A stretch of DNA of 9,587 nucleotides. Origin: Deltaproteobacteria bacterium UBA1386. Its GTDB lineage: Bacteria > Desulfobacterota > Syntrophorhabdia > Syntrophorhabdales > Syntrophorhabdaceae. The notes under the pieces are model-generated. The model saw only the letters and a list, made by a program, of their open reading frames with translations. It was not told the origin of the DNA and made no database searches. The stretch spans positions 1 to 9,587 of the forward strand of contig DBQU01000032.1 in assembly GCA_002305765.1 (NCBI GenBank), in the 5' to 3' direction. Numbering within the stretch: the stretch's first letter is position 1; every line of letters starts with the position of its first letter. Positions 6,368-9,587 of the stretch are shown piece by piece. The translations under genes were made by a program, and so were the position numbers.

Positions 6368-6466
6368 GGCCTGTCTGCATTATGAACAGGCTCCCTCTGC
6401 ACCTCGAATCTTCACCAGGCATTTTGTAGCTTCCAGTATCAACGAATCACCACACGCGGAGCCTGT
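6368..6466 (+). promoter_or_regulatory. hsdM leader with two mutually exclusive stems, one hiding the ribosome site
   Basis: ACAGGCTCC (6386-6394) is perfectly complementary over 9 bases to GGAGCCTGT (6458-6466), which is the whole GGAG ribosome site plus the spacer up to the hsdM ATG. The same bases can instead pair with GCCTGT at 6369-6374 (6 bp plus a G-U, 11-base loop), which would free the ribosome site. This looks like a leader switch or thermolabile control of hsdM translation. It could also be a DNA operator with three copies of one half-site. The function is inferred. Confidence 0.4.
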
Positions 6467-8479
6467 ATGAATAATTTCAACGAGAAAACCAGCTTCATCT
6501 GGTCCGTCGCGGATCTCCTCCGCGGACCATACCGCCCGAATCAGTACAAGGACGTTATGCTGCCTCTGACCGTCCTCAGGCGCCTCGATTGCGTCCTGGA
6601 GCCCACGAAGGACAGGGTCCTGAAAGAGCAGGAAAGGCTCTCAGGGGGCAAGGTAAAGGACATAGGGCCTATTCTCTGTCGTGTCACCGGTATGCCCTTC
6701 TACAACACGAGCCTCTTCACCTTCGACAAGCTCAAGGGCGATCCCGCCAACATTGCCGCTAACCTCGTCAACTACATCAAGGGCTTCTCCGCCCGGGCCG
6801 GGGAGATCATCGAGAACTTCGGCTTCGAGGAACATATCACAAGGCTGGAGAAGGCGGACCGCCTCTATCTCGTCGTATCGAAGTTCTGTGACATCGACCT
6901 CCACCCGAATGCCGTATCGAACCTCGAGATGGGTTACATCTTCGAGGAGCTCATCCGGAGGTTCAACGAGGCATCGAACGAGGAGGCCGGCGATCACTTC
7001 ACTCCCCGCGAGGTCATCCGCCTCATGGTGGACCTTCTCTTCCTTCCTGACAGCGACATCCTCACCACCAAGGGCATCGTCAGGACCCTCTACGACCCTG
7101 CCTGCGGTACGGGCGGCATGCTCTCCGTGTCAGAGGAGTACGTCCGGGAACTCAACCCCGACGCCAACCTCAAGGTGTTCGGACAGGACTACAACGCACA
7201 GGCGTACGCCATCTGCGGGTCCGACATGATGATCAAAGGCCAGGAGATCGAGAACATTGCCTTCGGGAACAGCTTCACCGACGACCGTTTCCCGAACCAC
7301 AGGTTCGAGTACATGCTGGCTAACCCTCCCTTCGGAGTGGAGTGGAAGCCGGAAGCCGACGTCATCAAGCGCGAGCACGAGGAGCAGGGGTTCGGAGGCC
7401 GTTTCGGGGCAGGCCTACCCCGTATCAATGATGGCTCCCTGCTTTTCCTTCTGCACATGATCAGCAAGAGGAAGGATCCGAAGGAGGGCGGTACCCGCCT
7501 GGCGATCGTCTTCAACGGCTCCCCTCTCTTCACGGGAAGCGCCGGCTCCGGTGAGAGCGATATCCGCCGCTGGATCATCGAGAATGACTGGCTCGAGGCC
7601 ATCGTGGCCCTCCCTGACCAGCTTTTCTACAACACCGGGATATCCACCTACCTCTGGATCGTGACAAACCGGAAGGAACCGAAGCGCAAAGGGAAGATAC
7701 AGCTTGTCGACGGCACGTCCTTCTTCAAGAAGATGCGCAGGTCCCTGGGGAACAAGCGCAACGAGGTCTGCGAGGACCAGCGCGGCGACATCACCCGCCT
7801 GTATGGGGATTTCAAGGAAGGCGAGCAGGTCCGTATCTTCGACAACGAGGACTTCGGATACCGGCGCCTCACCGTGGAGAGACCCCTGAAGCTCAACTTT
7901 GCGGTTGATGAAGGGCGGCTTGCCCGCGTGAAAGAGGCGACCGCGTTTGCAGGCCTCGCGTCCAGCAAGAAGCGCAAGGACGTCAAGGGGATGGAAGCCG
8001 AGATCGAGGAGGGGAAGAAGCTCCAGGAGGCGATCCTCGAGGCCCTGTCAGGACTGGCATCGAAAGGTGTGGTCAGGAACCGGGAGGAGTTCTCCGACAT
8101 GATGAAGAGGGCCTTCAACAGGGCAGGCTTGAAGATCCCGGCCCCGTTGTTCAAGGCCATCCTGATGGCACTGTCCGAACGTGACGAGACGGCGGATGTG
8201 TGTGTTGACGGGAAGGGGAACCCTGAACCGGACCCAGATCTGCGCGACTATGAGAACGTTCCCCTGAAGGAGGACGTTGACGAATACATGAAGCGCGAGG
8301 TCCTTCCGCATGTGCCCGACGCATGGATCGACCACAGCAAGACCAAGATCGGGTACGAGATGAACTTCAACCGGTATTTCTACAGGTATGTGCCACCGCG
8401 GTCGCTCGAGGAAATTGAGGCGGACCTAAAGAAGATCGAGAAGGAAATAGCGGATATGCTGGCAGAGGTGACAGCATGA
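6467..8479 (+). CDS. hsdM: Type I restriction-modification system DNA methyltransferase subunit HsdM
   Basis: This subunit transfers a methyl group from S-adenosylmethionine to adenine N6 in the sequence chosen by HsdS, and works in the M2S or R2M2S complex. The 670-residue protein has an N-terminal helical HsdM_N region (about 1-150) with FIWSVADLLRG and the HFTPREV lead-in at 177-183. The AdoMet-binding motif I is DPACGTGG (210-217) and the catalytic motif IV is NPPF (286-289). A charged coiled-coil tail (about 643-670) is of the kind that contacts HsdS. It is longer than the classical HsdM of about 520 residues, with an extra segment (about 500-640), as in many environmental type I enzymes. 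GGAG lies five bases before the ATG. The stop overlaps the hsdS start as ATGA. The gene appears more GC-rich than the patatin cassette. Confidence 0.95.
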   Translation: MNNFNEKTSFIWSVADLLRGPYRPNQYKDVMLPLTVLRRLDCVLEPTKDRVLKEQERLSGGKVKDIGPILCRVTGMPFYNTSLFTFDKLKGDPANIAANLVNYIKGFSARAGEIIENFGFEEHITRLEKADRLYLVVSKFCDIDLHPNAVSNLEMGYIFEELIRRFNEASNEEAGDHFTPREVIRLMVDLLFLPDSDILTTKGIVRTLYDPACGTGGMLSVSEEYVRELNPDANLKVFGQDYNAQAYAICGSDMMIKGQEIENIAFGNSFTDDRFPNHRFEYMLANPPFGVEWKPEADVIKREHEEQGFGGRFGAGLPRINDGSLLFLLHMISKRKDPKEGGTRLAIVFNGSPLFTGSAGSGESDIRRWIIENDWLEAIVALPDQLFYNTGISTYLWIVTNRKEPKRKGKIQLVDGTSFFKKMRRSLGNKRNEVCEDQRGDITRLYGDFKEGEQVRIFDNEDFGYRRLTVERPLKLNFAVDEGRLARVKEATAFAGLASSKKRKDVKGMEAEIEEGKKLQEAILEALSGLASKGVVRNREEFSDMMKRAFNRAGLKIPAPLFKAILMALSERDETADVCVDGKGNPEPDPDLRDYENVPLKEDVDEYMKREVLPHVPDAWIDHSKTKIGYEMNFNRYFYRYVPPRSLEEIEADLKKIEKEIADMLAEVTA

Positions 8480-9587
8480 AGTGGCGGACGTATCCGGCGT
8501 ATAGGGACTCTGGTGTGGAGTGGCTGGGAGAGATTCCGGAGCATTGGGAAACAAAACACCTCAAGTACACCTTTCTGATCCTCAACGGTTCAACTCCAAA
8601 GAGTAATGAGCAAGATTACTGGGATGGTGATATTCCTTGGGCTACACCGGATGACCTTGGTAGTCTGAATAATGATACCTTGAATACTACCCATCGTATG
8701 ATTACCCAAGAGGGATATGACAGTTGCGGAACATCATTGGCACCTGCAGGGAGCCTCATCCTTTCCACCCGTGCACCAATTGGACACTTAGCCTTGGCGG
8801 GGACTTCTCTGTGTACAAATCAAGGCTGTCGTTCCTTGGTCTTTCGCGCAGATGCCGAAAAACGGTTTTATTATTATCAATTGTTGACCGCGAAACAAGA
8901 ACTGGGGTCGTGGGGGCAGGGTTCGACGTTTAGAGAGCTCAGTCGGGACAAATTAGGTTCTATCTTCCTTGCCACACCTTCTTTCAGAGAGCAGCGCGTT
9001 ATCGTCTCCTTCCTCGACCGAGAGACTTCCCGTATCGACGATCTCATCGGCAAGAAACAACGCCAGATCGAGATCCTCCAGGAAAAGCGCTCCGCCCTCA
9101 TCAGCCACGTCGTCACCAAGGGCCTCGACCCGGACGTGAAGATGAAGGATTCCGGCGTGGAGTGGCTGCGGGAGATACCGGAACATTGGGCGATACACTC
9201 CATCAAACGGGTCTCGACAAGGATTCAGACGGGATGTACACCACCAACAGCAGAGGAACGATATTACGAGCTAGGTACAATTCCATGGTATGGTCCCGGG
9301 AGTTTCGGAACGAACCTTATTCTCTCAGAGCCGACGAAATTATTGAATGAGGATTCAGTTCGGGAAGGTGCTGCGCGCATCTTTGCGGAGGATTCTGTCA
9401 TGGTTGTTACCATTGGGGCAACGATTGGCAAGGTAGGTTATTTGGCAAGCCCAGCATCATCCAATCAGCAGATTACTGCGATAAGTCCTAATCAGAATGA
9501 AGTATCAGGAAAGTTTCTCGCTTATCAGCTGAAGCGTCTCGAACCAGTGCTACGTGGAATTGCGCCAAGCACTACTCTTCCTATAAT
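8476..9587 (+). CDS. hsdS: Type I restriction-modification specificity subunit HsdS (3' end outside window)
   Basis: HsdS picks the DNA target for the R-M complex through two target-recognition domains (TRDs) separated by conserved helices. The frame is open from the ATG overlapping the hsdM stop through the window end, 370 codons seen. TRD1 covers about residues 20-165. The conserved spacer begins with PSFREQRVIVSFLDRET (168-184) and continues as a coiled coil to about residue 215. TRD2 starts near residue 238 and is incomplete. Each TRD is preceded by the same DSGVEWLxEIPEHW peptide (residues 11-24 and 225-238), the usual two-fold pseudo-symmetry of HsdS. The spacer is visibly GC-rich while both TRDs are more AT-rich, suggesting exchange of TRDs. 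The second spacer helix and the stop lie beyond the window, so whether the gene is full length is unknown. Confidence 0.93.
   Translation, partial: MKWRTYPAYRDSGVEWLGEIPEHWETKHLKYTFLILNGSTPKSNEQDYWDGDIPWATPDDLGSLNNDTLNTTHRMITQEGYDSCGTSLAPAGSLILSTRAPIGHLALAGTSLCTNQGCRSLVFRADAEKRFYYYQLLTAKQELGSWGQGSTFRELSRDKLGSIFLATPSFREQRVIVSFLDRETSRIDDLIGKKQRQIEILQEKRSALISHVVTKGLDPDVKMKDSGVEWLREIPEHWAIHSIKRVSTRIQTGCTPPTAEERYYELGTIPWYGPGSFGTNLILSEPTKLLNEDSVREGAARIFAEDSVMVVTIGATIGKVGYLASPASSNQQITAISPNQNEVSGKFLAYQLKRLEPVLRGIAPSTTLPI
8506..8547 (+). repeat. HsdS internal repeat, copy 1
   Basis: This 42-base copy encodes DSGVEWLGEIPEHW and matches 9148-9189 at 35 of 42 bases. It marks the entry to TRD1. Confidence 0.85.
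9148..9189 (+). repeat. HsdS internal repeat, copy 2
   Basis: This copy encodes DSGVEWLREIPEHW, the partner of 8506-8547, and marks the entry to TRD2. Conserved repeats of this kind can serve as crossover points for TRD exchange. Confidence 0.85.

Noticed and set aside
6681..7229. Plus-strand open frame of 182 codons inside hsdM
   Set aside because: It is very rich in Ser, Thr, Arg and Pro and out of frame with the HsdM motifs; it is an effect of GC-rich codons.
7648..8160. Minus-strand open frame of 170 codons
   Set aside because: It is antisense to hsdM, has no domain and no ribosome site.
1..9587. CRISPR array, tRNA, rRNA, insertion sequence or integrase
   Set aside because: I looked for regular repeats, tRNA-like cloverleaf arms, transposase motifs and terminal repeats on both strands and saw none.

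Overview
The window looks like a bacterial accessory region, most likely a defence island. It is gene-dense, uses AGGAG-type ribosome sites and short overlaps or gaps (ATGA junctions, a 10-base gap), has intronless genes, and carries a type I restriction-modification operon. The taxon cannot be fixed from this window. The mid-to-high GC content and general style would suit a Gram-negative bacterium such as a deltaproteobacterial (Desulfobacterota) lineage, but that is only an impression.

Layout. Positions 3-221 hold the 3' end of a YiiX/YebB-like NlpC/P60 cysteine hydrolase. It faces a convergent HNH endonuclease gene (1096-299, minus strand). A divergent regulatory gap of about 300 bases (1097-1392) contains two outward promoter candidates, each overlapped by a short dyad built from the same TAGCA half-site. 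A plus-strand cassette follows: a patatin-like phospholipase with a long C-terminal extension (1393-3321), an archaeo-eukaryotic-primase-like protein (3332-4075), and a divergent uracil-DNA-glycosylase-superfamily protein with four putative Fe-S cysteines (4123-4839). A possible 54-residue ORF (4836-5000) bridges the last of these to a PIN-domain ribonuclease of the DUF4935 type (4993-6027). A non-coding stretch of about 440 bases follows, with a good promoter and a leader able to form competing hairpins. Then come hsdM (6467-8479) and hsdS (from 8476, cut by the window end). HsdR is not in the window.

How the genes may work together. hsdM and hsdS are a standard type I modification/specificity pair. 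The most interesting part is the patatin / primase-like / UDG-like cassette. Two proteins from nucleic-acid-handling superfamilies, both with altered catalytic motifs, are packed behind a probable membrane-attacking lipase. The simplest reading is an abortive-infection-type system: the primase-like and UDG-like proteins sense or process nucleic acid, and the patatin is the effector. The PIN nuclease and the HNH nuclease may be extra modules or independent neighbours. The domain calls rest on motifs read by eye; the system-level idea is inference.
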